This document shows, in pieces, positions 15,840-23,933 of a stretch of DNA of 28,061 nt. The notes under the pieces were generated by a model that was not told where the DNA came from, searched no databases, and saw only the letters and a program-made list of their open reading frames with translations. The position numbers were made by a program, and so were the translations under genes. Positions within the stretch are counted from its first letter, which is position 1. Each line of letters starts with the position of its first letter. Source of the DNA: Gammaproteobacteria bacterium (GTDB lineage Bacteria; Pseudomonadota; Gammaproteobacteria; Pseudomonadales; Azotimanducaceae); NCBI GenBank assembly GCA_002712135.1, contig PASO01000065.1, forward strand, positions 1 to 28,061, written 5' to 3'.

Positions 15840-16894
15840 TGGCAGATCCTCATTACCGCTGGATTGGCATGAAAATATCACCCATCACCAGGCGCCGAAT
15901 CGACAACTTCAAACGGAACCGCCGCGGCTACTGGTCAACCTGGGCCTTCCTGCTATTGTTCGTCATCAGCATGGCCGCGGAACTGGTCGCTAACGATAAA
16001 CCATTACTGATTTCATTCGAAAACGAACTGTACTTCGCGACCTTCGTGTCCTATCCGGAAACAGAATTTGGCGGAGACTTTCAAACCGAAGCGGACTACC
16101 GTGACGAGTTCGTCGCGGAGCTTATCGAGGAGACAGGTTGGATGGTCTGGCCTCCCATACGTTTCAGCCACGACACGATAAACTACGAACTGTCAGTTCC
16201 CGCACCGGCTCCGCCAAAGGATGAGAACTGGCTAGGTACTGATGACCAGGGCCGAGATGTTCTGGCTCGGCTTATTTATGGTTTTCGCATCTCTGTATTG
16301 TTTGGCCTCGCCCTGACTATATTGAGCGCGGTCGTTGGCGTGAGTGTTGGCGCCATTCAAGGATTCTATGGAGGTCTGACGGATCTTATCGGTCAGCGTT
16401 TCATCGAGATCTGGTCAGGTATGCCAACACTCTATCTTCTTATCATCGTAGCCAGTGTCATAACACCAAATTTCTGGTGGTTGCTGGGTCTAATGCTATT
16501 GTTTTCATGGATGGGCTTCGTAGGCGTAGTCCGCGCTGAGTTTCTGCGGGCGCGAAATCTAGATTTTGTTCGTGCCGCGAGAGCACTAGGAACGCGCGAT
16601 CGAACCTTGATTTGGCGCCACGTGCTCCCTAACGCGATGGTAGCAACCATTACGTTTATGCCCTTTACTCTGTCCGCATCCATTACTACGCTGACGTCCC
16701 TGGATTTCCTGGGCTTTGGGCTACCCCCGGGTTCTCCCTCACTAGGAGAGCTACTCAATCAGGGTAAATCCAACCTGCAAGCACCCTGGCTCGGAATCTC
16801 AGGATTTGTTGTCATTGCCCTCATGCTGAGCCTCCTAGTATTCATTGGTGAAGCGACTCGAGACGCGTTTGATCCGAGAAAAGTTTATCGGTAG
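15839..16894 (+). CDS. yejE: Peptide ABC transporter permease, YejE-like
   Basis: Second permease of the importer (DppC/OppC class), 351 residues. SPITRRRIDNFKRNRRGYWS leads into the first membrane helix, the YejE N-terminus. A periplasmic stretch with SYPETEFGGDFQTEADYRD follows, then NWLGTDDQGRDVLARLIYGF, the conserved DppC-family motif, and the EAA loop FVRAARALGTRDRTLIWRHV at about 243-262. It ends FIGEATRDAFDPRKVY, as usual for the family. ATG 15839 is used because it overlaps the yejB stop; a second ATG ten codons later (MKISPITRR) is a possible true start. A yejF ATPase normally follows, but here the next gene is a TetR regulator. Confidence 0.9.
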   Translation: MADPHYRWIGMKISPITRRRIDNFKRNRRGYWSTWAFLLLFVISMAAELVANDKPLLISFENELYFATFVSYPETEFGGDFQTEADYRDEFVAELIEETGWMVWPPIRFSHDTINYELSVPAPAPPKDENWLGTDDQGRDVLARLIYGFRISVLFGLALTILSAVVGVSVGAIQGFYGGLTDLIGQRFIEIWSGMPTLYLLIIVASVITPNFWWLLGLMLLFSWMGFVGVVRAEFLRARNLDFVRAARALGTRDRTLIWRHVLPNAMVATITFMPFTLSASITTLTSLDFLGFGLPPGSPSLGELLNQGKSNLQAPWLGISGFVVIALMLSLLVFIGEATRDAFDPRKVYR

Positions 16895-16972
16895 ACCTAC
16901 ACAGGTTCGTCTCTGGGATTCGAGCGCATTTCTCGCCATATGTGTAATTCATTAGGATTACGTACCATCTCT

Positions 16973-17002
16973 ATTTAATTCAAGCGCTTGCTTGAATTAA
17001 AT
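16973..17002. promoter_or_regulatory. 30-bp inverted repeat, probable TetR operator
   Basis: Two perfect 13-base arms, ATTTAATTCAAGC and GCTTGAATTAAAT, flank a 4-base centre. The inner CAAGCGCTTG is itself palindromic. The element ends two bases before a good -10 box (TATACT, 17004-17009) and so covers the -35/-10 spacer of the regulator's promoter. Position, symmetry and size fit autoregulation by the TetR-family protein downstream. With no U-tract and AT-rich arm ends, it is not a terminator of the upstream permease genes. Confidence 0.75.
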
Positions 17003-17003
17003 G

Positions 17004-17009
17004 TATACT
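17004..17009 (+). promoter_or_regulatory. Candidate -10 box of the tetR-efflux operon
   Basis: TATACT matches the sigma-70 -10 consensus at 5 of 6 positions directly after the inverted repeat. No clear -35 box is seen; the expected position lies inside the palindrome. Transcription would begin near 17016, downstream of the ATG at 17001, which supports a later start for the regulator. Confidence 0.5.
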
Positions 17010-17045
17010 AGATGTCCGCTTTTCCTTATTAGAAAACAGTTACCT

Positions 17046-17702
17046 ATGGTTTCTCGCCAACCAATGGAGGACTCCACAGAAGCTGTAGATGCGCGCACAC
17101 GCATACTGCGTACCGCTCTGAAAGTCTTCGCGTCCAAGGGCTATGCCCAGGCATCAACCCGTGAAATCTGCCAACGCGCTGGTGTCAATGTTGCAGGCAT
17201 ACACTATTATTTCGGTGATAAGGCCTCGCTGTATCAAGAGCTATTTCAAATTCCGGAGCGTATGATCCGTCCTCCCATAATTCTGGATGAAGCTGACACA
17301 TCATTGGAGGCAGGTCTTGATGCATGGTACCGCCATATCATGACTTTCGTACTGGATGCCGATAGTGGCAGCCACATGCGTCTATTGTTCTTACGCGAGC
17401 AGGTTGATCCCTCTGGATTACTGGATGTAGATCGCGTGGGTATCATTGGTCTTTACCACGCGCAGTTAGTGCGTTTCCTAAAACGTCATCTACGCATTGA
17501 AGAATCAGATTCTGCACTGAATCAACTGGCGTTCACCCTTGTGGGTATGGCCATGGTGTTTTACGTCGAGCGTGCAGCAATCCGTCAGTTAACGCCCGGG
17601 TTAATGGAATCTGAAGAAGACCTTGAAGCAGTCGTAGAACGGATGGCTTGCCATGCACTCGCAGCGGTCGAAGCTGAACGGTTACGGCGGACATCATTAT
17701 GA
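17046..17702 (+). CDS. TetR-family regulator with CerR-type C-terminal domain
   Basis: Probable repressor of the efflux operon it heads, 218 residues from ATG 17046. The N-terminal helix-turn-helix domain is clear: ARTRILRTALKVFASKGYAQ, then STREICQRAGVNVAGIHYYF at 38-57 and GDKASLYQELF. The rest resembles the CerR/CecR (YbiH, DUF1956) ligand domain, with HMRLLFLREQVDPSGLLD and a long helical tail. The frame is open from ATG 17001, but that codon overlaps the palindrome and precedes the -10 box, so 17046 (MVSRQPMEDS) is preferred; 17064 is another option. It overlaps the adaptor gene by 4 bases, so the regulator is co-transcribed with the pump. The ligand is unknown. Confidence 0.9.
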   Translation: MVSRQPMEDSTEAVDARTRILRTALKVFASKGYAQASTREICQRAGVNVAGIHYYFGDKASLYQELFQIPERMIRPPIILDEADTSLEAGLDAWYRHIMTFVLDADSGSHMRLLFLREQVDPSGLLDVDRVGIIGLYHAQLVRFLKRHLRIEESDSALNQLAFTLVGMAMVFYVERAAIRQLTPGLMESEEDLEAVVERMACHALAAVEAERLRRTSL

Positions 17703-18838
17703 AATTGCGATTTTTTAGTGCTCTTGCGATCGCACTGAGTGTGATTGTAATTGGAGTTTTCACTACGGTTGTTCCCGGTAGTGCAGATGAAAAAGATCAG
17801 CGTGGTAAGGAAACACCCGTCCCCACCGCTCTAACGGTTTCTCTGGTAGAACCAAAGAACGTAGTTTGGCCAGAGATTATCAAAGCCAGTGGAGCAATAG
17901 CTGCCTGGCAGGAAGCAACAATAAGCGCCGAAATTTCCGGTGCTCCATTAATCGAAGTACTAGTCGATGTTGGTTATAACGTTCAACCAGGAGATATTCT
18001 GGCACTATTTGATAGTACTCAAGCGCGAACTCAACTTGCTCAGCAGCAGGCCTCACTCAATGAAGCAAAAGCTCATCTGACTGAAGCAATAGGCGAGGCC
18101 AAACGAGCAAAGCAACTCGATGCCCGTGATGCATTAAGTGAACAAGAATTAATTCGCGCAAAAACTAAAGAACAGGCGGCACGGGCACAGGTCCAACTCG
18201 CTCAGGCAAGGCTCGACGCACAGCAGCTTTCCCTCGACAAAACAAAGGTGATCGCACCAGACTCTGGCGTTATCACGACGCGTAATGCAACGCTAGGTGC
18301 CATTGGAACGCCTGGTGCAGAACTCTTCAGATTACTACGACAAAATCGTCTTGAGTGGCACGCGGAATTGACGGCCGAATCTCTGGTAAAAGTCAGCCCA
18401 GGTGATATGACTGAAATTCAACTACCCGGCGGCATATTGCTGACCGGTACAGTCAGACAGATTGCGCCAACGCTTAATGCCGGGACACGTACCGGAATCG
18501 TTTTTGTTGCCCTTGATGCCGCAACAGCTAACCATGCTCGGGTTGGGATGTTTGCCGCCGGAACAATCAACGTAGGGGAGCGCGCTGCTCTGGCACTACC
18601 CACCTCCAGCATAGTTCACCGAGATGGCTACGAATACATTTTTCTGGTGGACCGTGAGGATGGACGGACTACTGAGCAGAGGGTGATAACGGGCCGACGT
18701 TTTTCTGACTGGATTGAAATCACCGAGGGAGTCACATCTGGCGCAGATGTCGTACGAAGTGGTGGCGCATTTCTAACAAATGGCGATCACGTGAAGATTC
18801 TCGATTGGCCGATGAATAATTTGGGCGGTGTAGAGTGA
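17699..18838 (+). CDS. RND efflux periplasmic adaptor (HlyD/AcrA-type membrane fusion protein)
   Basis: Adaptor linking the inner-membrane RND pump to an outer-membrane channel. It has 379 residues. An N-terminal hydrophobic segment (residues 5-25) is a signal or membrane anchor; no lipobox is seen. The lipoyl half-motifs lie at about 73-105 (ISAEISGAPLIEVLVDVGYN and VQPGDILALFD) and 181-200 (KVIAPDSGVITTRNATLG). Between them a helical hairpin (about 106-180) is rich in Ala, Gln and Lys. The beta-barrel and membrane-proximal domains follow (LEWHAELTAESLVKVSPGD; VVRSGGAFLTNGDHVKI). It starts in an ATGA overlap with the regulator, and its stop overlaps the GTG start of the pump. Confidence 0.92.
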   Translation: MKLRFFSALAIALSVIVIGVFTTVVPGSADEKDQRGKETPVPTALTVSLVEPKNVVWPEIIKASGAIAAWQEATISAEISGAPLIEVLVDVGYNVQPGDILALFDSTQARTQLAQQQASLNEAKAHLTEAIGEAKRAKQLDARDALSEQELIRAKTKEQAARAQVQLAQARLDAQQLSLDKTKVIAPDSGVITTRNATLGAIGTPGAELFRLLRQNRLEWHAELTAESLVKVSPGDMTEIQLPGGILLTGTVRQIAPTLNAGTRTGIVFVALDAATANHARVGMFAAGTINVGERAALALPTSSIVHRDGYEYIFLVDREDGRTTEQRVITGRRFSDWIEITEGVTSGADVVRSGGAFLTNGDHVKILDWPMNNLGGVE

Positions 18839-21800
18839 ACATCGCTACCTGGGCTATCCGCGAACCGATCCCACCTATCGTTCTTTTTCTGGTATTCACG
18901 CTTGCTGGCATCCTGGCTTTTGATCGCTTAACCATCAAGGAATTTCCGGATACCGAGTTGCCCGTCATCACCGTGACTGCCGCGATGGAAGGTGCCTCTC
19001 CTTCTCAGCTGGAAACAGAAGTCACCCGAAAGATCGAAAACGCGGTCGCAGGCATCGAAGGTATCGAAAGTCTGACCTCAACGATCACCGAAGGCGTCTC
19101 TTTAACCGTGTTCGAGTTCGCCCTGGAAAGCAATCAATCTGAGACCCTGGACGATGTTCGCGCAGCCGTTACCAACATACGCAGCGATCTGCCGCGAGAC
19201 CTGGAACCACCAATCGTTAATGACATAGGTTTTTCCAGCACGCCCATCCTCACCTATACAGTAGCATCGGAGACAATGGATGAAGGGGGCCTATCCTGGT
19301 TTATCGATGATGCGGTAACTCGAAAACTTACAGCGGTACCTGGTGTGGTTGCTGTCAATCGTCTGGGTGGCGTCCAGCGAGAGATTCTCGTGGAACTGGA
19401 CCCAGTAAAGCTCGCTGCACTTGAACTGACCGCGATCGATGTTTCCAGGCAGTTACGTCTTGCGCAACGGCAACTGTCGGGTGGGCGTGGTGAGATAGGC
19501 GACGCCCGCCAATCCCTTAGGACTATCGCAACTGTCGCCAACGTAAAGGAACTGGAAGCTTTCGATATTGCTTTACCGGGAGGGCGTCATTTTCGCCTGG
19601 ATCAAATCGCCACCATCTCTGACACCGTGGCAGACCGAGGGCAACGCGCACTGCTCAATGGTCGACAGGTGGTTGCCTTTCAAATTCAGCGTTCCAAAGA
19701 TGCCAACGAAGTCACGCTGGGTCAAGAAGTTGCACGTGTCATTTCTGAGATGGACCGCGCAGACAATGTTGAATTCGCGCTAGTTATGAACCGGGTTAAA
19801 CGAATTGCGGATGACTTCGATGCATCCATGGTCATGTTGTTCGAAGGAGCCTTTCTGGCAATGTTAGTGGTATGGCTCTTTCTGCGCGACTGGCGTGCCA
19901 CCTTAATCTCCGCGCTTGCTTTACCCTTGTCGGTAATCCCTACTTTTGCAGTCATTTACTGGCTGGGATTCTCGCTCAATATCATCACAACGTTGGCCCT
20001 CACACTGGTCATCGGCCTTCTAGTAGACGACACTATCGTCGAGGTAGAGAACATCGTACGGCATTTACGGGAGGGAAAACCCCCCATCAAAGCAGCGATG
20101 GATGCAGCGACAGAGATCGGACTCGCGGTGGTCACAACCACCATGACGCTCGTCGCAGTCTTCCTGCCAACGGCTTTCATGAGCGGCATGGCTGGTCAAT
20201 TCTTCAAGGAATTTGGGTGGACCGCGGCAACCGCGGTACTCGCTTCTCTAGCAGTTGCCCGACTCATTACACCCATGCTCTGTGCACGCTTTCTTCAGCC
20301 TCATCCTCAGCCACCATCTGGTTGGATTATGGTCACTTATCTGGATATTGCGCGCCTGGCATTAAAGCATCACCTCATCACGTCCCTGTGCGCGGCACTA
20401 TTCTTTGTTGGCTCGGTTATCGCGTTGACTACCCTGCCCCGTGAATTCGTTCCAGCATCCGACGATTCCAATACCCGTGTTACCGTCGAGCTTGCCCCAG
20501 GAACACCACTCGCCACAACCAACGCGATGGCGGAACTGGTGCGGCAAAAGATTGCTGTTATCCCGGAGATTACAAATATTTTCACGACGGTCGGTACCGG
20601 CAGCTCGAACAGTCGCAGATCGCCTGGAGTCTCCGATCTTCGTAATGCAACGCTGACCGTCGACCTAATACCGATAGGCCAGCGAGAACGGTCTCAGGCC
20701 GATATCGAGGTCGAGATCAGGTCTATTTTGCGCAACGTACCAGGCGCACGTTTTCAGGTCGGATCCCGCAAGACTGGAGAGATACTGCTAATCAACCTGA
20801 CGTCCGAAGACGCTCAGCTTCTGCATCAGACCGTGAAAAACGTGATGACAGAGATACGCGGTGTTTCCGGCCTTGGCAACGTCAGCTCAAACACCAGCTT
20901 GTTGCGCCCAGAAATATTCATCCGGCCCAAACTGGCACGCGCTGCAGAACTAGGCGTTACCGCGTCAGCAATAGGTGAGACGGTGCAGGTCGCCACCGCG
21001 GGCGACTATAGTGCAGCGCTCGCGCAAATGAACTTGCCACAAAGGCAAGTGGATATTCGTGTGCAGTTGCCACTAGCAACGCGACAGGACCTTGCAGCAA
21101 TTGAGCAGTTACGTGTACCAGGATCCCACGGTCTCGTGCCTCTTGCTGCTGTCGCAGAAGTGAGTATGGGCAGTGGACCTGGGCAGATCTCCCGCTTTGA
21201 TCGTTCACGCAATGTCCAAATTGAAATTGAACTGGGCAGTTTACTACTCGGAGATGCAAACGCGCTCGTGCGCGAACTACCATCACTTAAACGGTTACCG
21301 CGAGGTGTCTCCTGGGTAGATACTGGCGACTCCAAGATGATGAACGACATGTTCAGCGATTTCGGGGTTGCCATGACAACTGGACTCATCTGCGTATTCA
21401 TGGTCCTAGTACTGTTATTCAAAGATTTCATGCAACCCATCACAATACTGGCCGCACTACCGCTAACAGTCGGCGGTGCCGTGGTTGCCCTATTTATAGT
21501 CGATGGATCCTTCTCCCTGGCTGCTGTTATTGGCCTGCTTATGCTCATGGGAATTGCCACGAAGAATTCGATTCTGCTAGTGGACTACGCGGTTGTCGCC
21601 ATGCGCAATGGCATGGATGTTCATGATGCGTTACTGGATTCTTGCGCAAAACGGGCACGACCAATCGTGATGACCACCCTCGCGATGACTGCCGGTATGC
21701 TACCGGTAGCAATGGGTATCCATTCAGGATCAAGCCTTCGCATGCCCATGGGTATCGTGGTTATCGGCGGGCTGCTGACATCAACGGTATTAAGTTTGAT

Positions 21801-21894
21801 CGTTGTGCCCGTGGTGTTCACCTATGTGCTTCAGGCCAAGGAATTCCTTGTTCGAATTCTCCCGCAGGGGCACACTGTAGAAACCACTCCCTGA
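18835..21894 (+). CDS. RND-family efflux pump inner-membrane transporter
   Basis: Proton-driven resistance-nodulation-division exporter of the AcrB/MexB class, 1019 residues, with the expected twelve membrane segments and two large periplasmic loops. The N-terminus (IREPIPPIVLFLVFTLAG and IKEFPDTELPVITVTAAMEG) is typical of the MmpL-unrelated heavy RND subfamily seen in proteobacteria. Proton-relay residues are Asp398-Asp399 in GLLVDDTIVEVENI and Lys910 in MGIATKNSILLVDYA. The motif RARPIVMTTLAMTAGMLPVA is also present. The start is GTG at 18835 within a GTGA overlap with the adaptor gene. No outer-membrane factor gene is nearby, so it probably uses a TolC encoded elsewhere. Substrate not predictable. 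Confidence 0.95.
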   Translation: MNIATWAIREPIPPIVLFLVFTLAGILAFDRLTIKEFPDTELPVITVTAAMEGASPSQLETEVTRKIENAVAGIEGIESLTSTITEGVSLTVFEFALESNQSETLDDVRAAVTNIRSDLPRDLEPPIVNDIGFSSTPILTYTVASETMDEGGLSWFIDDAVTRKLTAVPGVVAVNRLGGVQREILVELDPVKLAALELTAIDVSRQLRLAQRQLSGGRGEIGDARQSLRTIATVANVKELEAFDIALPGGRHFRLDQIATISDTVADRGQRALLNGRQVVAFQIQRSKDANEVTLGQEVARVISEMDRADNVEFALVMNRVKRIADDFDASMVMLFEGAFLAMLVVWLFLRDWRATLISALALPLSVIPTFAVIYWLGFSLNIITTLALTLVIGLLVDDTIVEVENIVRHLREGKPPIKAAMDAATEIGLAVVTTTMTLVAVFLPTAFMSGMAGQFFKEFGWTAATAVLASLAVARLITPMLCARFLQPHPQPPSGWIMVTYLDIARLALKHHLITSLCAALFFVGSVIALTTLPREFVPASDDSNTRVTVELAPGTPLATTNAMAELVRQKIAVIPEITNIFTTVGTGSSNSRRSPGVSDLRNATLTVDLIPIGQRERSQADIEVEIRSILRNVPGARFQVGSRKTGEILLINLTSEDAQLLHQTVKNVMTEIRGVSGLGNVSSNTSLLRPEIFIRPKLARAAELGVTASAIGETVQVATAGDYSAALAQMNLPQRQVDIRVQLPLATRQDLAAIEQLRVPGSHGLVPLAAVAEVSMGSGPGQISRFDRSRNVQIEIELGSLLLGDANALVRELPSLKRLPRGVSWVDTGDSKMMNDMFSDFGVAMTTGLICVFMVLVLLFKDFMQPITILAALPLTVGGAVVALFIVDGSFSLAAVIGLLMLMGIATKNSILLVDYAVVAMRNGMDVHDALLDSCAKRARPIVMTTLAMTAGMLPVAMGIHSGSSLRMPMGIVVIGGLLTSTVLSLIVVPVVFTYVLQAKEFLVRILPQGHTVETTP

Positions 21895-21899
21895 CAAAA

Positions 21900-23933
21900 T
21901 TAGTCGTCCGACTCGATGATCCCCACGTAACGTCGATAGTGACCATCAGCAGTATTCATCAGTTCCGTATGTGTCCCCTGCTCTCTGATCCTGCCATCTT
22001 CCAGGAACACGATCTTGTCCGCTCGCTGAATAGTCGACAGGCGATGCGCCACAACGATCAGCAATCGATCTCGTGCGATCTGCTCCAGCGATTCGAACAA
22101 CAGATTCTCGGACTCGGGGTCCAGGGCCGCAGTAGGCTCATCAAGAATTAGTATCTTTGCATCACGTATTAAGCCACGGGCAATACAAAGCCGTTGCTGT
22201 TGTCCCACTGACAAGGTACTACCGGAGCGTCCAAGCACAGTATCTATACCATCGGGCATCTCATCGATAAATGACATACACCCCGCCATGGTTAACGCCG
22301 CTTCTATTTCCTCGTCGGTTGCCTGTGGTTTGGCGAGCCGCAGGTTGTCGCGAATGCTCTCAGCAAGTAACAAGTGCTCCTGAAACACATACGCTATATG
22401 ACTACGTACGCTATCAATATCGAGATCTGACACGTCTTTACCATCTATACGCACGTGACCATGGGTTGGCTTCAAAAATCCAGGAAGCAAATACGCAAGG
22501 CTGGTTTTACCCGCCCCGGAAGGCCCGACCAGGGCAACCGTTTGACCTACAGGTAAATCCAGCGTGATATCGGTCAGCGCCCGCCTTCCATCTGGATAAT
22601 CATAATCGACGTGATAGACCTCCACTCCCCTGGCGATCGTTTCAAGCTGGTCTCCACCAGAGTGATCATCATCGGATTCGTAATCTATAAAGAAGAATAT
22701 GCGACGCGCTGGCGCCATTTTGTTCTGTACGGCTAACCAGAAGCCACCGAGTTCAATGGCACCGCCAGCAATTCCCCAAAAAATGATAAAGATAACCCCA
22801 AAGTCTCCAGCTGACATGTCCCCCTTAATAATACTGTTGGTAACCATGACGAAAACAATCCCACAGACACTAAGCACAGCAATAGCTGCGCCTATGAAAA
22901 GTGCGCCACCCACAAGCAACGATACTCGCTCTCGAAAATATGATTCCAGACTACGCATCGCAAACTTCTCAGTTTCCTGCTGCATACCCCCCAAACTTTG
23001 TACCGCATCAATATTGTCAACGGTCTCTTCCATCGCGTTGGTGGTTGCCGAACCTGCCGAGCGTTTGGTCTGATTGATGCGACGCATTAGTTTCGCCGCT
23101 GGAAATGTAAGGATGAATACAAGCGGCAGGACGCTCCAGGCAATCCAGACTATCTCCTCTGCCGAGACGCTGTATGAGTATCCGATCAAATACATACTGA
23201 TGAACGACCCCAGCAAAGCGTAAAAAATATGAAATGTCGAGTCCGTTACGGCAAGTGGAATATTTGAAGTGTCGTACAACACACGATAGATTGAATCGCC
23301 TGTACGCTTTTCCGATAAAACGGCCATGGGTAATCGAGTGAGTCGCGCAAAAAGTCTGGTTCTAACATTGTCCGCCAATCGCTGGCTCAATCGCACGGTG
23401 ACCCAATACTCAATCACCCCCAATATTCCGCCGCTCTCGGTATGACCATTACTGATCTTATTCTCAGCGGCACTCGCTTCATCCTGCCCCGTAAGCGTGT
23501 TGCCGTAAGTGCCTACGTAAAGTTCTCCACCAGTTCGAGCACCAATAAATATCAAACCGATGAAATAGCCAGCCGTAATCGTAAACATGATTTCCAGCGG
23601 CGTCATTCCGTCCAGGAAATTTATTATTGGATGCATGAAAGGTGGATAAGGATTCTCGTTCTCGCTGAAGGACTTCTGCAACAAAACATTGTCGATAACG
23701 ATTTTGGCTAACCAGGGGAGTAACAAGCCGGGCAGAAAGGCGCACAACCGCAACAGAAATTTAGCCGTAAACAACCAACGCACTGCATACAGCAGCTTAA
23801 GACAGCGAACAAGCAACACAAAAGATTCACGGGAAGATATCTCTGTCTCGACGTCGATACGATCATCATGATGATGTTCTCCGATGAACTTATCAACAAC
23901 GCCTTCTTCAAAGCCATTTTCACTCATAATCAT
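21900..23933 (-). CDS. ABC exporter half-transporter (membrane domain plus ATPase), second of a pair
   Basis: Fused membrane-ATPase protein of the MsbA/MDR type, 677 residues (675 if the ATG at 23927 is used). The N-terminal 40 residues are hydrophilic and acidic with an EHHHDD cluster. The membrane domain has unusual extra stretches between helices (SFSENENPYPPFMHPI and GQDEASAAENKISNGHTES). The ATPase is complete: Walker A GPSGAGKTS (from 470), Q-loop VFQEH, signature LSVGQQQR, Walker B ILILDEPTA with catalytic Glu, and H-loop VVAHRLST. It overlaps the end of the upstream gene by 8-14 bases, so the two probably form a heterodimer. The likely role is lipid, peptide or drug export; substrate unknown. 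Confidence 0.9.
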   Translation of the reverse strand: MIMSENGFEEGVVDKFIGEHHHDDRIDVETEISSRESFVLLVRCLKLLYAVRWLFTAKFLLRLCAFLPGLLLPWLAKIVIDNVLLQKSFSENENPYPPFMHPIINFLDGMTPLEIMFTITAGYFIGLIFIGARTGGELYVGTYGNTLTGQDEASAAENKISNGHTESGGILGVIEYWVTVRLSQRLADNVRTRLFARLTRLPMAVLSEKRTGDSIYRVLYDTSNIPLAVTDSTFHIFYALLGSFISMYLIGYSYSVSAEEIVWIAWSVLPLVFILTFPAAKLMRRINQTKRSAGSATTNAMEETVDNIDAVQSLGGMQQETEKFAMRSLESYFRERVSLLVGGALFIGAAIAVLSVCGIVFVMVTNSIIKGDMSAGDFGVIFIIFWGIAGGAIELGGFWLAVQNKMAPARRIFFFIDYESDDDHSGGDQLETIARGVEVYHVDYDYPDGRRALTDITLDLPVGQTVALVGPSGAGKTSLAYLLPGFLKPTHGHVRIDGKDVSDLDIDSVRSHIAYVFQEHLLLAESIRDNLRLAKPQATDEEIEAALTMAGCMSFIDEMPDGIDTVLGRSGSTLSVGQQQRLCIARGLIRDAKILILDEPTAALDPESENLLFESLEQIARDRLLIVVAHRLSTIQRADKIVFLEDGRIREQGTHTELMNTADGHYRRYVGIIESDD

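Noticed and set aside
16895..16972. Terminator or yejF remnant after the YejE-like gene
   Set aside because: Only 4-5 bp stems without U-tracts were found, and no frame reads like an ABC ATPase.
17001..17045. Upstream ATG for the TetR regulator
   Set aside because: It lies within the inverted repeat and upstream of the -10 box, so it would probably not be transcribed.
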